Below are positions 35,801 through 47,988 of a stretch of DNA of 64,000 nucleotides, piece after piece. The position numbers and the translations under genes were made by a program. Below the pieces are notes generated by a model. It was not told the DNA's origin. It searched no databases and saw nothing but the letters and a program-made list of their open reading frames with translations. The stretch is from assembly GCF_010093535.1 (NCBI RefSeq), contig NW_022985225.1, forward strand, positions 186,241 to 250,240, in the 5' to 3' direction. Origin of the DNA: Lindgomyces ingoldianus (taxonomy: Eukaryota; Ascomycota; Dothideomycetes; Pleosporales; Lindgomycetaceae). Every line of letters begins with the position of its first letter. The first letter of the stretch is position 1.

Positions 35801-38800
35801 ACCTAGCTTAGTCTTTAAAATGTTAAACACTTGTTAGAGAGGTGCGTGCGCGCGCTTAACCTTTCTAACTGCCTAATGTGCTTCTACAGGCATCTGCCTG
35901 CATGTAGCTTCTATAATCTTTGCATAAGCTTAAAAATCCTCTAAAGCAAAGTTTATACTAGGGTTATGCATAATATAGTCTAGAGGTTTTTAATAAGTGT
36001 TAATCTAGCATTTGCATAGTGCATTCTAGGTATCTTATGCAGACATAGATTTTAGGAATGTAGTAGCCTAAAATAATGTGTCTATATTAATAACATATAA
36101 AACATCTTTATTATTAATTTATATAACATTAATAATAACTTTATAGTTAAAGTAGGTGTTATCTTTAATTATAAACTTAAATCTTTGCAAGGCCTAGTTA
36201 TATAATTAGTAAAAGTAGTAAAACTTCTTAATCTTTTCTAGCACTGCAGCATTAATGTTGTGGCTAGCGCTAGTTAGCATCTTCTAGAGTCTCTCTATGC
36301 AGGGGTGTCTAAATCTACAGTAGAGGCGGCAAAGTTCTAATTTAGTAAAGAAAGACATAGATTCTTCTTTACTAATATTAAAAAAAAAGTGTCTTTATTT
36401 TTATATAATAAGTATAGTAGTTTTGTCTTTATATATAATAACATTTAAAATGTTATTAAAGTATGCCCTAAGTTAGTTAGCATTTGCTAGTAATAGTAAG
36501 AATAGTGTTAGAGTCTCTAAAATGTAGTATGTAACTAGACTAATTAAGTTCTAGATTTATACAGTACTAATTAATCTCTTTAGTGTCTAGCCTTTAAAGC
36601 TAATATTTATTTAGCTAAGTGTCTAATTAATTTTTATATATAGGTTTTCTTATATATACACCTTAAGTTAAGACTTACTAATAGTAGAGATCTTTACTAC
36701 GCCTATGTTTTATAGTTTGCTTTAGTATACTATATAGTATTAGTTATTAAAGATAAACTGCTTAGCATATTTCTTAGGTTTAATGCTGTAGATGTCCTCT
36801 TCTGTTGCATAGTGTAGATAGGCAGTAGAGGTAAAGTAGTTAACAGCTTTCTTAGTATTCTTACTCTCTTATTTTATTTTCTTTATATTATGCAAATTAT
36901 TTTTTTAAGGTAACTTTTAAAGTCTTAGATGTATAAGGTAATAGCTTTATATAATAAGGTCTTATTATAGAAATCTTTATATAAGGCAATGTACTAGTTC
37001 TTTACTTATGTACAGTTATTGTAAGGGTGGTTTAATAACTAACATCCCTCTTTATAGCAGACAAAGCACTTCTTTGTCTGTGTGCAGTTGTCTCTAGATT
37101 GTGGCCTAAACTTAAATAGAGATCTTCTATGTTATCTTTTTCTGCGTAGAGGGAGGCTTTCTTCTTATTATGCAGAGTTGTATTAGCGGTCTGTGTAGTA
37201 TGCATTAGGTAGTTTCTAAAGGTATTAGTTTACCCTTTAGTCTATAGTAACTTAGAGTAATGCCTATAGGTTACTAAATAAGGCTTTATATAAAGGCTTA
37301 ATAGTAAACATAGCATGTTCTAGTTCTAGTTATCCTTAATAGGCTTATATAACAGTAGTGTGTAGTAGAACATTCTTTTAAAATTTTATTTTTAGTGCCT
37401 TTTATATAAGTGTAAGCTTATTAATTATTATTTTAAAAACTTTATACAAACTCTTATTAAAGTTCTTTTATTAGTATTATATAAAAGTTATTATTGTCTA
37501 GTTTGTCTAGTACTAGCTATAGTTTACATTAGTGTTAAAGTAACTGCTTAAGGTGTTGTATAAATGCTTCTAGTTATGTCTAAGGCCTATGTTGTGTATA
37601 TAGTACATATTTACCTAACCTTTTAGGATGTCTAGAAAGATGTCTGTGTACTAAGTTTCCTAAATATCTAGCTATTAATATAGATTAATAAAAATTCTTA
37701 TTTTATTTATAAAAATGTTATATAGTTAACTTATATAGTTATTATTTTTTTTTATGCCTTTTAAAATTATATAATCTTATTTGCTAGAAGTTTTTCTTTA
37801 GCAGTTTTCCTCTAGGGTGGAAGTTTATACAGGTTGTGATGTAGTATGGATTGTGCAGGTGGTATTAGTGGTGCATACACTACTGCAGGCGGTGGTGTGT
37901 ACGATTGAGGGTGTGGAGCAGGCGTTAGGTAGGGTGGCATGTATTGTTTATACAGTGATTAGTGTAGTGCTAGCTAAGGTGTAAGAGCAGGTAATGCTAG
38001 TACATTTAGTGTTAATAGCAGCATTATGTTTAGTCTACTTCTATGTAGAGCCTTATACAGTAATAGGGGTTATGTATAAAGCCTTTTTAGTGTAATTGCC
38101 TTTTCTTATGCTATATTATACAGCTTCTAGGCTTAGGTACCTTTAGTACCTAGCTGTGGTGTAATTCCTTTGTCCTTTAGCACTTATATAAGCTCTCTTT
38201 TAAACGCATAGCTAAGTGCTAAGAAGTCTTGTAGTGTCTATCTTTTAAAATCCTTTATGTACGCACTTAAAAAGGTAGCGCCCTTCTAAGTTATTATGTG
38301 TAGATTAGTAATTATGTAACTTATGTATAATTAAGTCTACAGGCTTGTTAGAGCCTTTAACATGTTAATTTTGTTATTCTAGTACTCTAGGCTAGTCTTA
38401 TTCTATAGTGTTGCCTTTAATATCCCTATATCCTTTGTAAGTTGTTTATATAATAGGAATTGTTCCTTATTTTTTCTGTTATTACGCAGAGTTATTAGTT
38501 GCTAATAAGATTTTATTATAATAGTATAGTTAATTGCTTTTCTAGTGGATTGCGCAGGTACTGCTGTTGTCTAGCTGCTAGGTTGTGCAGCTTTAATAGC
38601 TTTAGTGTGCGCCTCACACTATCTCCTTTTTACTTTGTACAGTAGCAGAGCTTGCTGTGCAATGTAAAGGATTAATCTGCTATCCTAAGAGATAGGTAAC
38701 TAAATAAAGTACTTTATAAGGTGTAAGTGCTTTGTTGTTACTCTTTCTAAGGGATAGGTAACAAAACAAAGTGCCTTACAGGGCGTAGGGTTAATTGCTT

Positions 38801-39500
38801 GTGCAGTAGATCGCGCGGGTACTGCTGTTGTCTAGCTGCTAGGTTGTGCAGCTTTAATAGCTTTAGTGTGCGCCTTACACTATCTCCTTCTTACTTTGTA
38901 CAGTAGCAGAGCTTGCTGTACAATGCAAAGGATTAATGTGCTATTATCTAGCTGCTAGGTTGTGCAGCTTTAGTGGCTTTAGTGTGCGTCTTACACTATC
39001 TCCTCCTTACTCTGTACAGTAGCAGAGCTTGCTGTATAATGTAAAGGATTAATCTGCTATTCTAAGGGATAGGTAACTAAACAAAGTACCTTACAGGGCG
39101 TAGGTGCTCTGTTGTTACTCTTCCTAGGGGATAGGTAACAAAATAAAGTACCTTATAGGGCGTAGGTACTCTATTGTTACTCTTGCTAATTTATAGTTAA
39201 TTAAATTAACTACTAATTAGTGTTAAATAGGCTCTAATAGCTAGCTGCTTATAGTATAAGCACTTAAGTAGCAAGAGTAAGAGTAGTGTACAGTGTGCAC
39301 AGCGTACAAGGTAGGTAAGGTAAGGGTAACATGTTTCTAGTTCTATTACTCTTGTCTTTCCTCTGTATAGAGGAAAAGGGGGATATCTAGATGTTCGCGC
39401 ACAGAGGTTCGCGCACGAGCATCATGTGACATTGATACGTGATCCTGCTCGTGCGCGATCGTTCGTATCCAGGCCGCGACGCTGCTGCTGCGTACGGACA
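32868..39500 (-). mobile_element. Complete Ty1/copia-type LTR retrotransposon, 6.6 kb, TSD ATAAC
   Basis: Two 280-bp LTRs (32868-33147 and 39221-39500) are flanked by a perfect ATAAC duplication (32863-32867 and 39501-39505). The element reads on the minus strand. A CCHC-type gag knuckle CFVCYKEGC is legible at about 37070-37028. An integrase segment at 35648-35830 contains KALNNTASLHSLVPTLLVF, characteristic of fungal copia polyproteins, and lies upstream of the space for reverse transcriptase, the copia order. All frames are broken by RIP-type stops. It is inserted into the Gypsy element. The leader next to the 5' LTR (38548-39180) is made of repeated blocks. Confidence 0.9.
38548..39180 (-). 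repeat. Tandem-like repeats in the copia leader
   Basis: Three blocks starting near 38560, 38815 and 38940 share a ~115-bp segment (TAGCTGCTAGGTTGTGCAGC, ACTATCTCCT, ACAGTAGCAGAGCTTGCTGT). They are interleaved with a ~55-bp motif (GGGATAGGTAACAAAACAAA followed by CTTACAGGGCGTAGG) present at least four times. The related element at 63379-63780 has two of the long blocks. Possibly packaging or expression signals. Confidence 0.75.
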
Positions 39501-40434
39501 ATAACACTTATAAAATCTTAAGAAAGATTACTATAGTCTACTATAACATACTAAATAAAAAAGAGTAATAGAAGTTTTTTAAAAAAATACTAGTAAAAGA
39601 AAAAGGTTTTAATTAGCACTAAACGCCTTTTTAAACTCTAGCTTTATTAAATAAGTAATTAAACACACTACCCCTAGCACTAGTAGTAATAAGAAAAGAG
39701 CTAGAGAAATAACAAATCTATAGACACTACATTCTATGTAGAAGTAAGTAACATAATAACTTCTAATGCAACTATAGAAACTACCCCTTGTAAATAATTT
39801 AGATAAAAGAATATCCTTAATAGGCTTAGATATAGCCTATACCTATCTGCATTAATCTAGAGCAATGCCTATATAGCTAGTACTTATGCATAAATAAATA
39901 TTATGTCTAATATTAGCTAACTAAACACTAAGCTAGTTAGTAGCTAATAGGCGTGTAGGAAAGTAAAAGGTTTACAGACACTTTAACAGGTCTAGTAATA
40001 ACATGTAAAATGCTAAACTGCTAGCACTGCCGCACAGGCCTAGCCTATAAAAAGAAGCCTTAGACAGAATATAAAAAGGCTTTTAATTACGCCTTTTACT
40101 ATTTTTAATAAAAAGCAAATTAATAAAATAACTAACTTCTTTACTACTATAGAGCAAAAAGTATTAACTGTCTAGTAAAAAACTGCATAATAAAAGAGTA
40201 TTAAAAATTTAAAGTTATTATTAGCAAAGCTTGCTCTGCTTATTATATTTAGGTTTGCAGAACGAAAAGTTTAGTAGAATCTCCTCTTTTAGACGCGCTA
40301 GTTAGTTAGAATTTCTTATATTCTTTTTTAAAAAAAAAATGTATACCTGATGTAAGTCCACCTTTATGCTAATTTGCATGCAGTTTGCTCTAGCATGCGT
40401 TGTGTAAAACATATTTAAATTATAGCTAGTTGCG

Positions 40435-40530
40435 TCTGTTCCACCTCTCTAGCCACATTAGTGTGTCGAGGATTGGCATCAGCCGCATCAGTGTGTCGGG
40501 GATTGGCATCAGCCGCATCGGTGTGTCGGG
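40435..40530 (+). repeat. 30-bp minisatellite, unmutated copy
   Basis: About three units of a 30-bp repeat (GGATTGGCATCAGCCGCATC plus AGTGTGTCGG). A RIP-mutated version of the same unit borders the gap (41711-41758) and occurs inverted at 62455-62550. A palindrome-rich TTGCTGCAAATTGC/GCATTTTGCAG tract follows at 40617-40685. Confidence 0.75.
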
Positions 40531-40871
40531 GTGTCAGATATGCGCACCTACTGTCAAGATAGGAGGAACGCTGGACAAAAGCTGCTACATAGTACAAGCA
40601 ATAAGCTCAAACAGTATGTTGCTGCAAATTGCTGCATGTTGCAGCATTTTGCAGTATTTTGCAACAAATTGCAGCATGTTGCAAGCTGGTCGCGCATAGG
40701 GCTAGTGCGCGAGGGACTCAGACTAGAAAAACAAGGCTAAGCAACACAAGCAGAGCAGACAAAAAAAGATTAATAAATTAATACAATTAATCATCATCCT
40801 ATACATCATATCTAAACCTATTATTTATCTTAGGAAGCCTAGAAACACTGCTTTAATCTAACACAGGGATT

Positions 40872-41065
40872 AACAGTTGCTTGCACACCTAAGTTGCTTA
40901 CTTTTGCTAAGACCACACTACAACAAACATTATTATAGCCTATAATAACCCACTCTAGCACTATAGAGTACAGTACAGCCTAGAATATTATTTAGATACT
41001 ACTTCTACTTCTTGCTTACATGTTTGCGCGTTATGCCTAGTCTAATTACACTGTCTACAGCGCCT
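40872..41065 (+). mobile_element. Fot1 family 1 end fragment
   Basis: Begins CAGTTGCTTGCACACC and aligns with the left end of the near-full-length element at 3590 (shared TATTATAGCCTATAATAACC-like and TTATGCCTAGTCTAATTACA blocks). The terminal ACGTACTT... is missing and the right side is cut near the gap. Confidence 0.7.
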
Positions 41066-41170
41066 TACTAATTTCTAGATAACTATTAAATAGGCTTTAT
41101 ACTAGCTAGCATTTATAATTAGCAAGTACGTGCAAGGCAAAAAGGGCTGCACAGTGTACACATCGCGCGG

Positions 41171-41710
41171 NNNNNNNNNNNNNNNNNNNNNNNNNNNNNN
41201 NNNNNNNNNNNNNNNNNNNNNNNNNNNNNNNNNNNNNNNNNNNNNNNNNNNNNNNNNNNNNNNNNNNNNNNNNNNNNNNNNNNNNNNNNNNNNNNNNNNN
41301 NNNNNNNNNNNNNNNNNNNNNNNNNNNNNNNNNNNNNNNNNNNNNNNNNNNNNNNNNNNNNNNNNNNNNNNNNNNNNNNNNNNNNNNNNNNNNNNNNNNN
41401 NNNNNNNNNNNNNNNNNNNNNNNNNNNNNNNNNNNNNNNNNNNNNNNNNNNNNNNNNNNNNNNNNNNNNNNNNNNNNNNNNNNNNNNNNNNNNNNNNNNN
41501 NNNNNNNNNNNNNNNNNNNNNNNNNNNNNNNNNNNNNNNNNNNNNNNNNNNNNNNNNNNNNNNNNNNNNNNNNNNNNNNNNNNNNNNNNNNNNNNNNNNN
41601 NNNNNNNNNNNNNNNNNNNNNNNNNNNNNNNNNNNNNNNNNNNNNNNNNNNNNNNNNNNNNNNNNNNNNNNNNNNNNNNNNNNNNNNNNNNNNNNNNNNN
41701 NNNNNNNNNN
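41171..41710. other. Assembly gap (540 N)
   Basis: A run of N of unknown true length. The sequence immediately to the right is a unit of the 30-bp minisatellite, so the gap probably lies in or next to a tandem array. Confidence 0.95.
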
Positions 41711-41859
41711 GATTAGCATTAGCTATATTAGTGTGTTAGAGATTAGCATTAGCTATGCTTAGTTACAGGCTATAATTAGTTACATGCTATAGTTAAATAT
41801 TATTATTATATGTCTATTACTTATCTAATACTAATTTGCCAAGCATTATGCTACAACTA

Positions 41860-42149
41860 TATAACAGCGCAGGGAAGATAATAGGTCTAAATGCAGTAGG
41901 AATCTAGTTAGAGGCATATAGAAGTGTGTGGGGACTTAGAACCTAGGAATGCTATTAACACCTATAAGCCTTATATAAAAAATATTAGAAAACTACTAAG
42001 CTAGCTAAAAAAAAAAGGTGCAACTAAATGCTTAAAAAAATAAAAGTAACTATAAGAGATAAAGTTAAGTTATAGTTAAAGCTAATATAAAAACTTATTA
42101 GATAAGTTCTAAGCAACTTAAGATAAAATAATTTATAAAAATTATTATA
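41860..42149 (+). mobile_element. Solo LTR family C, RIP-mutated, TSD AACTA
   Basis: 290 bp from TATAACAGCGCAGG to AATTATTATA, with a perfect AACTA duplication (41855-41859 and 42150-42154). Repeat E at 62355 gives the empty site. Compared with the clean copy at 49793 nearly all differences are C-to-T or G-to-A, including the terminal TG changed to TA and CA changed to TA. Confidence 0.88.
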
Positions 42150-42176
42150 AACTATTCTTTAACCTAAATAACTTAC

Positions 42177-42377
42177 TATAAAGATAGAATAGTAAGTAGC
42201 ATAGATAGCACTAAAAGTAAGCTTTTAAAGAAAAATAGAAGTGTATTATAAAAGAGACAAATTGCTACTAAGCCTTACTTATTAGAATTTATGCTTATAT
42301 ACAAAGTACAGGTCATGTGACCTCTAAACAGGTCAGGGGAGGCTATACTAGCCTGCTCTAGGACATCCGGCCTTACA
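42177..42377 (+). mobile_element. Solo LTR family D, 201 bp
   Basis: TATAAAG to GGCCTTACA, flanked by CTTAC (42172-42176) and CCTAC (42378-42382), which differ by one C-to-T change. A fragment of the same LTR lies at 17152-17307. Confidence 0.72.
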
Positions 42378-42454
42378 CCTACCTTAATGTGCTAACTATT
42401 GCTCTAAGCAAGCTTTGCTTTTACAGATTATTTATAAACTGTCGTAGTATTTTA

Positions 42455-45400
42455 AATTAAGTAAACAAGCAGATACACTATATCCTAAGCATTAAAAAAA
42501 AGATGTTAGCATAAACTATAACAAGATCTACTATAACATAAAAGTTTTAGTGGCAGTAAGACAAAGACTTAGAAGAAGCTTAACAAGCAAGATGACTCTA
42601 AGACATATAAGCTGTAAATAGGAAAGCTTTACGCTAATAAATAGTAGCTGCACGTTTATAGTAATAGATTCTACCTAAGTTAATAAAAATAAAATCTCTT
42701 TCTAAATTAAAAAGAAACTTTTTTAAGTATCTCTAGCTAACGCGTTATTAATTAAATATAGTAGAAAAAAAATTTAACTTAAAACTAAAAAAACTAATTA
42801 TAAAAACTAAAGATATAAACAACTAAATATTATTTAGTATACTACTACTTAAAAGAAAATACTAAGTTATACTAAGATATAACTAGCTTTATAAACATAA
42901 CTTTAAAATTAACTAGTAAATAATAATAATACAACCTAAATCTAAGCATACGCAGGGAGCATTATTAGTAAGCTATAAGGATAACTATCTAGCACATATA
43001 TAAACTAGGCAAGGATTAGACTACCTCTAGAAGAAAATAGAACCTTAGAAATTCTCTTACTAGGAACTAGAAGCACACGCTGTCTGCATAATAAAGGAAA
43101 AACTAAAGAAAATCTCTTTTAAAGAATTTAAGAAAGAAAGAGACTTAGACTAGGTAGAAATCTACTAAATTATAAAAGAACCTAGAAAAGAATTACTAAA
43201 AGAATACTACAGCTATAAAGACATGTTTATAACCCTAGAGGACCTAAAAGAACTTCCCCTGCAGTAACTCTAAGACTATGTAATTAACTTTAAACTTAAC
43301 CCCTAGCTAAAAATACATAAGCTGCGCCCTCTTACAGCAGCTTAGAAGGAAGCACTATAAGAATATGTAGACTACATGCTAGCAAAAGGCTACATTTAAG
43401 AAAGTAAGAGCCTAGTAGCCTTAGCAGTAGTCTTTGTAAAAAAGAAAAATAGAAAAGTTAGAGTTTACTAGAACTACTAAACTCTAAACAAAAACACTAT
43501 AAAAGATTAGTTCTCTCTTTTTATTATCTAAGATATTATAAACTAATTAAAAGAAACTACACACTTTATAAAGTTTAATGTCTAGAATAAATTTAATATA
43601 AAAAAAAAGACATAAATAGATAACAGCTTTTAAAACCTTATAAGCCTTTTATAAGCTTTTTATTATGCTATTTAGGCTTACTAACACTTTTATAACCTTC
43701 TAAAGAGTAATTAACACTGCACTTAACCTATATCTAGATATCTTTGTTCTAGTCTACCTAGACAATATTTTTATCTACACAAAAGAAGATAAACTAGACT
43801 ATGTAGCAAAAGTACAACTAGTGCTAGATAAACTTTAAAAATACAGACTCAATTTATAGCTAGAAAAATGCAAGTTTAATATATAAAAAACTAACTACTT
43901 TAGATTTATTATTAATAGAAAAAAGATAAAAATAGACCCTACTAAAGTAAATAAGGTACTTAAATAGCTAATACTAGAAACTATTACAGAAATTAAAGAA
44001 TTTCTTAGCCTTACTAGGTACATATAAAGAATAATTAAGAATTACTTAAAGATTACACTGCCTCTTACAGACGCTACTTTAAAAGAACAATCTACTTAAA
44101 AATTTCTATAAATAATAGAAATAAAGAATGCCTTTTAGAAACTAAAATAAATTATAACAAGTTACCCTATTCTTAGAATGTATAACTTTACGCTAGAAAT
44201 AAAAATACATACTAATGCTTTTTTAAGAGCAGAAGAGGCAGCACTCTCTTAAAAACAAAAAAATAGTTAATAGCACCTTATAGCCTACTATTTAGCAAAA
44301 TTTGCACTATTAGAATAAAAATACACTATCTCTAATAAAAAATTAAAAGCTATAGTTAATGCATGTAGAAACTAGAAAGTTAAGCTTTAAAGTCTTAGTT
44401 AATAATTTATAATTTTTACTAACTATGTAAACCTTATTACTTTTTTTACTACTAAAAAACTCTTACTAATGCATGTATAATAGGCTATAGAACTAGCTTA
44501 ATTTAACTTTGTTATTAAACATATAGTAAAAAGTAGCAACTAATAAGTAGACGCTCTTAGCTAACATTTTAACTACTTTAAAAAGAATAAAGAAAACTCT
44601 AAAGAATTTGCAATTTTTAAAAAAACTCTAAAAAGCCTAGTCTATAAAGAACTAAACTAAGAAAAACTACTATGTTCTTTTATAATAGTTAAATAAAGAT
44701 AACAAAACTTAATAAAAGAATATTACAAAGCCTCTATGTTTAGACACCTTAGAATTAGATTACTACAAAAAAAATTAAAAATGCTATACTATAGGAAGTG
44801 CCCTAACTAAAGCATTTATGCACTAAAGTCTTGTAGGAATGTAACATCTATAACAAAAATAACCTATAATAATATAAACCTTATAAACTACTTTAACTAA
44901 TTACAGCACTAAGTTAACTATAGACTATAATAACTATAGATTTTATTACTAAACTACTACTATTATAGGAACCTAGTATAAAAAGACTTTATAACATAAT
45001 TACATAAGTTATTAATAAGACTATAAAGTTTGTCTACTTATAGCCTTTAAAGAAAAGCATTATAGCTAAAGAATTTATGTTTAAACTAAAGAAGAATGTC
45101 TTAGCTACTTATAGCTGCCTAAAGACTATTATCTTTAATAAAGACAAGCTATTTATAAGTAAATACTAAGCAGCTATAGTTAAACACTTAGGAATTAATT
45201 ATAAGCTCTTTACTACTTATTATTTATAAATAGACAGATAAATAGAATAAGTAAACATAGAAGTAGAAAAATATCTGTAAAAGTATGTGTTATATAAACA
45301 AGATAATTAGGCAGAATAGCTACTAATAGCACAGCTTATAATTAATACTATAGAATTAGCTATAACTAAGGAAACTCTGTATAAGGCTAACTTTAAATAT

Positions 45401-46686
45401 TCTCTATAATATAAGCTTCTTAGCACATAGCTAACAGACCCCCTAGAAGCTACAGATTAAACTACTAAACTTTTAAAACTATATTAAAAACTAACTAGAA
45501 AAGCATAGTTAGCTTAAGATGCTATAAAAAAAGTAGTAGACTAGAAACGCTAACTAGCACTAGAAATCTACCTAAATAACTATGTATACTTAGACATAAA
45601 GAATCTTAAAACACTAAGGCTCTTTAGAAAGCTTGCTAAAAAACATATAAGACTTTATAAAGTTATATAAACATGTTCTAGCATTTACAAACTTAAGCTA
45701 CTTAAAGAAATAAAAATACACCCCTAGTTCTACGTCTTTAAGCTTAAACTTATGCCTAAGACTATTCTGCTAGCAACTACTAGATAGAAGGAAGAAGAAA
45801 AAAAAATATAAAGTAGAATAGATTTTAGACTACTAAAAAAACAAGTACCTAGTTAAATAGAAAAGATAGCCTACTAGTAAAAGTACTTAAGAACTTATTA
45901 GAAGTTTATTAAACACCTCTTTAGTTTTTTATAAATACTTAGAGTCTCTTCTAGTTAAAACTATCCTAGGGAAAGCTTCCTAGTCTAAAAAACATTATTA
46001 CTAGTTAAAACCACAGCAGCATTAGATAGCTGCGATGTAGGAGGCCTACAACTCTTTAACATAGGCTGTAGAGAAGGAAGACCTACAGCTTTTGCCTTAA
46101 GCGCTTTAAGCTTATCTAAGGATAAAAAGTCTTTTTCTAAATACTTTACCCTTTAATCTACTAAGAAGTTAAGCTGCTTTTACGCCTAGTTTTAATAAGC
46201 ATCTAAAAATTAAAGCTTTAACACCTAAGAAGCCTAATAAGCAGTATAATAAGCCTACTTTTTAAGAAAACTCTTACACTTCTTTTACTCTTGCTGCTAA
46301 ACATCTCTTATTTTTTTTAAAAGCCTTTTATGTTCCTGCTCTAGATAATTTTAAGCTGTGTCTAAAATAAACATGTTATAATAACTCCTTTTTTTTTTAA
46401 ACATTCTACGCACTTATCTAATAACAAGGTTATTACATAGAAAGAACTGCTTAAATAGCAAAGACTATAAAGACACATCTTTGTATAGTAAAAAGGATTA
46501 AGATAAGTAACAGTGCAAAGACAGTAGGCAATAGCAGAAGGATAAGAACGCTAACAGGGCATAGTTAAAACAGATAGACATTTAAAAAGCTTACATAAAA
46601 GGGCACCTACTAATTAAAAGGAAATTTTAACACTTAGAATAATGTAAGCATAACAGTAAGAACGCTAACTAAAAGAGGACGCTGTG
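42455..46686 (+). pseudogene. Gypsy pol (protease to integrase), destroyed by RIP
   Basis: Reverse transcriptase can be read through stops at about 43290-44250: VFVKKKNRKVRV, then VYLDNIFIYTKED at about 43750-43790, where the catalytic YLDD has become YLDN by a G-to-A change. It continues with DKLDYVAKVQLVLDKL and the RNase H region (CRNWKVKL near 44360). The integrase follows (about 44750-45650). A GPY/F-like end, IGPYKV in form of LYKVI with YKLKLPKE and IHPQFYVFKL, lies near 45600-45740. Most stops derive from Gln or Trp codons by C-to-T or G-to-A. The order protease, RT, RNase H, integrase places it in Ty3/Gypsy. Confidence 0.88.
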
Positions 46687-47295
46687 TGTTACAACCTATA
46701 ATTAGACTATAAGCAACTAATTAGCAGTGCCTTATAGTTTAAACAACTAAGAATAGAAAGTTTTTAAGCCTATTTTAGACAAGTTATGTGACAGAACAGA
46801 TAAGAAATAGCTTTAGCTTTTAGATAAATGCATAGAAGGATGTGTTATCTAATAGGAAAGGTTACCTTGCATGTATAGGCATGCAAGTAAATGCACACTA
46901 ATAAGTCTTAGTATAAGCATGCAAGCGCCTGCAATTGCATGCTACTAAATGTATATAGTTTTAATTACGCCTATAGTTAAAAGGCTATAATTACTATTTA
47001 GTCTTTACCTACTTAATAGACTAAGAGGCATTAAAACCTTTATAAAAAGGACATTGCTGCCTTGTATATTTTACACTATATATACCTTCTTTTCTATCTT
47101 TTTAGATTAGGTTTGCTAGCTCCCTATACAGCTGCTAGGCTAAACTACAACCTACCTTCCTAATCCCCGCCTCACCTATACTCTGCTTGACGGACTGTAC
47201 ACCTGATCCAGCTAAGTCCTTCCCCTTCTCTCTAACATCATCATAGGCTGTAGTGCTCCCGAAAATACCATTTCAACGGAGCAAGGATTGTAACA
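46687..47295 (+). repeat. 3' LTR of the expanded Gypsy element
   Basis: 609 bp, same family as 29653-30261. Here the inner (left) part is strongly mutated while the outer ~130 bp (from GCCTCACCTATACTCTGC onward) are almost clean, the mirror image of the 5' LTR. Confidence 0.88.
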
Positions 47296-47307
47296 ACTAT
47301 TTATATA

Positions 47308-47543
47308 ACGTACTTCACAGGCGAGTTGCTTACACACCTAAGTTACTTACTTTTACTAAGACTCTACTAAACTACTCTTTCTACACTAATGCATTCCTAA
47401 TAACACTACTTAAATGTGCTAAAAGAATATTAAATATAGCTTATACTTTAAGCTTTTAAATAAAATATAAAACTCTTAAAGAAACATACTGCAGCTATAT
47501 ATAAAGTCCTTTAAAAGATAATAAATAACTATAGCACTACAAA
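47308..47543 (+). mobile_element. Fot1 family 1 end fragment
   Basis: Starts ACGTACTTCACAGGCG after TA (47306-47307) and matches the outer 235 bp of the palindromic arms. It stops at ACTATAGCACTA, where unrelated sequence begins. It interrupts the outer LTR remnant (47296-47307). Confidence 0.8.
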
Positions 47544-47988
47544 AAGCCTACCAACAGATCCTGCAAGCAGGCTTAAAATTAGCATTAAAGGCGTAAGCGC
47601 TAGGGGCCAACCATTCTTAGTATGGCTGCGGAACACCGGCGAGATGGTGGTTTTTAGGATGAACACTCTGGTGGACATGTTGGAGAACCTCGATATACAC
47701 GATCCTTCACACCGTACGAGGAGATGGATTCACCACTCAGCGTGGACACATCGGCGAGCGTCTTATACAACGGATGTGCTGGAGATGTTAGCAAAAAGGC
47801 GCGGACAGGCTAAGAACGACGAGACTAATAAAGACGAAGGTGCTTAAACGGCGTGTCTGTATATCCCATGCACTACGGCTATCAAGCTTTCGGTTCGCAG
47901 TCAATCAGAAGCTGGGTTTGAGTTTCAATAAGGCTCTGAGCAAATCACAGCGAGAGCTGATGCCAAGATTTTGCCAGAGATAAACTGT

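Larger units (their letters stand above)
41711..42454 (-). mobile_element. Minisatellite-bearing repeat E, interrupted by two LTRs
   Basis: Segments 41711-41859, 42155-42176 and 42383-42454 together match, in reverse, the uninterrupted sequence at 62270-62550 (GCATTATGCTACAACTATTC, AAGCAAAGCTTGC in reverse and the 30-bp units). Two LTRs are inserted: family C (41860-42149) and family D (42177-42377). The class of repeat E is unknown. Confidence 0.72.
29653..47295 (+). mobile_element. Ty3/Gypsy retrotransposon expanded to 17.6 kb by nested insertions
   Basis: The LTRs 29653-30261 and 46687-47295 (both 609 bp, TGTTACAAC...TAACA) have the same family sequence and are flanked by one perfect duplication ACTAT (29648-29652 and 47296-47300), so they belong to a single insertion. 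Internal gag-like sequence follows the 5' LTR (30262-31197 and 32297-32862) and pol precedes the 3' LTR (42455-46686). Between them lie a palindromic Fot1 element, a complete copia element, a Fot1 fragment, a minisatellite-bearing repeat with two LTRs in it, and an assembly gap. All internal coding sequence is destroyed by stops of RIP type. The gap and the unassigned stretches (39506-40430, 41066-41170) prevent a complete reconstruction. Confidence 0.85.

Noticed and set aside
40435..40530. CRISPR-like direct repeats
   Set aside because: Units of 30 bp follow each other without unique spacers, and the genome is fungal. This is a minisatellite.
41102..41762. Two ORFs of about 205-210 codons
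   Set aside because: Both run through the N gap; the only real residues are a few at each end.
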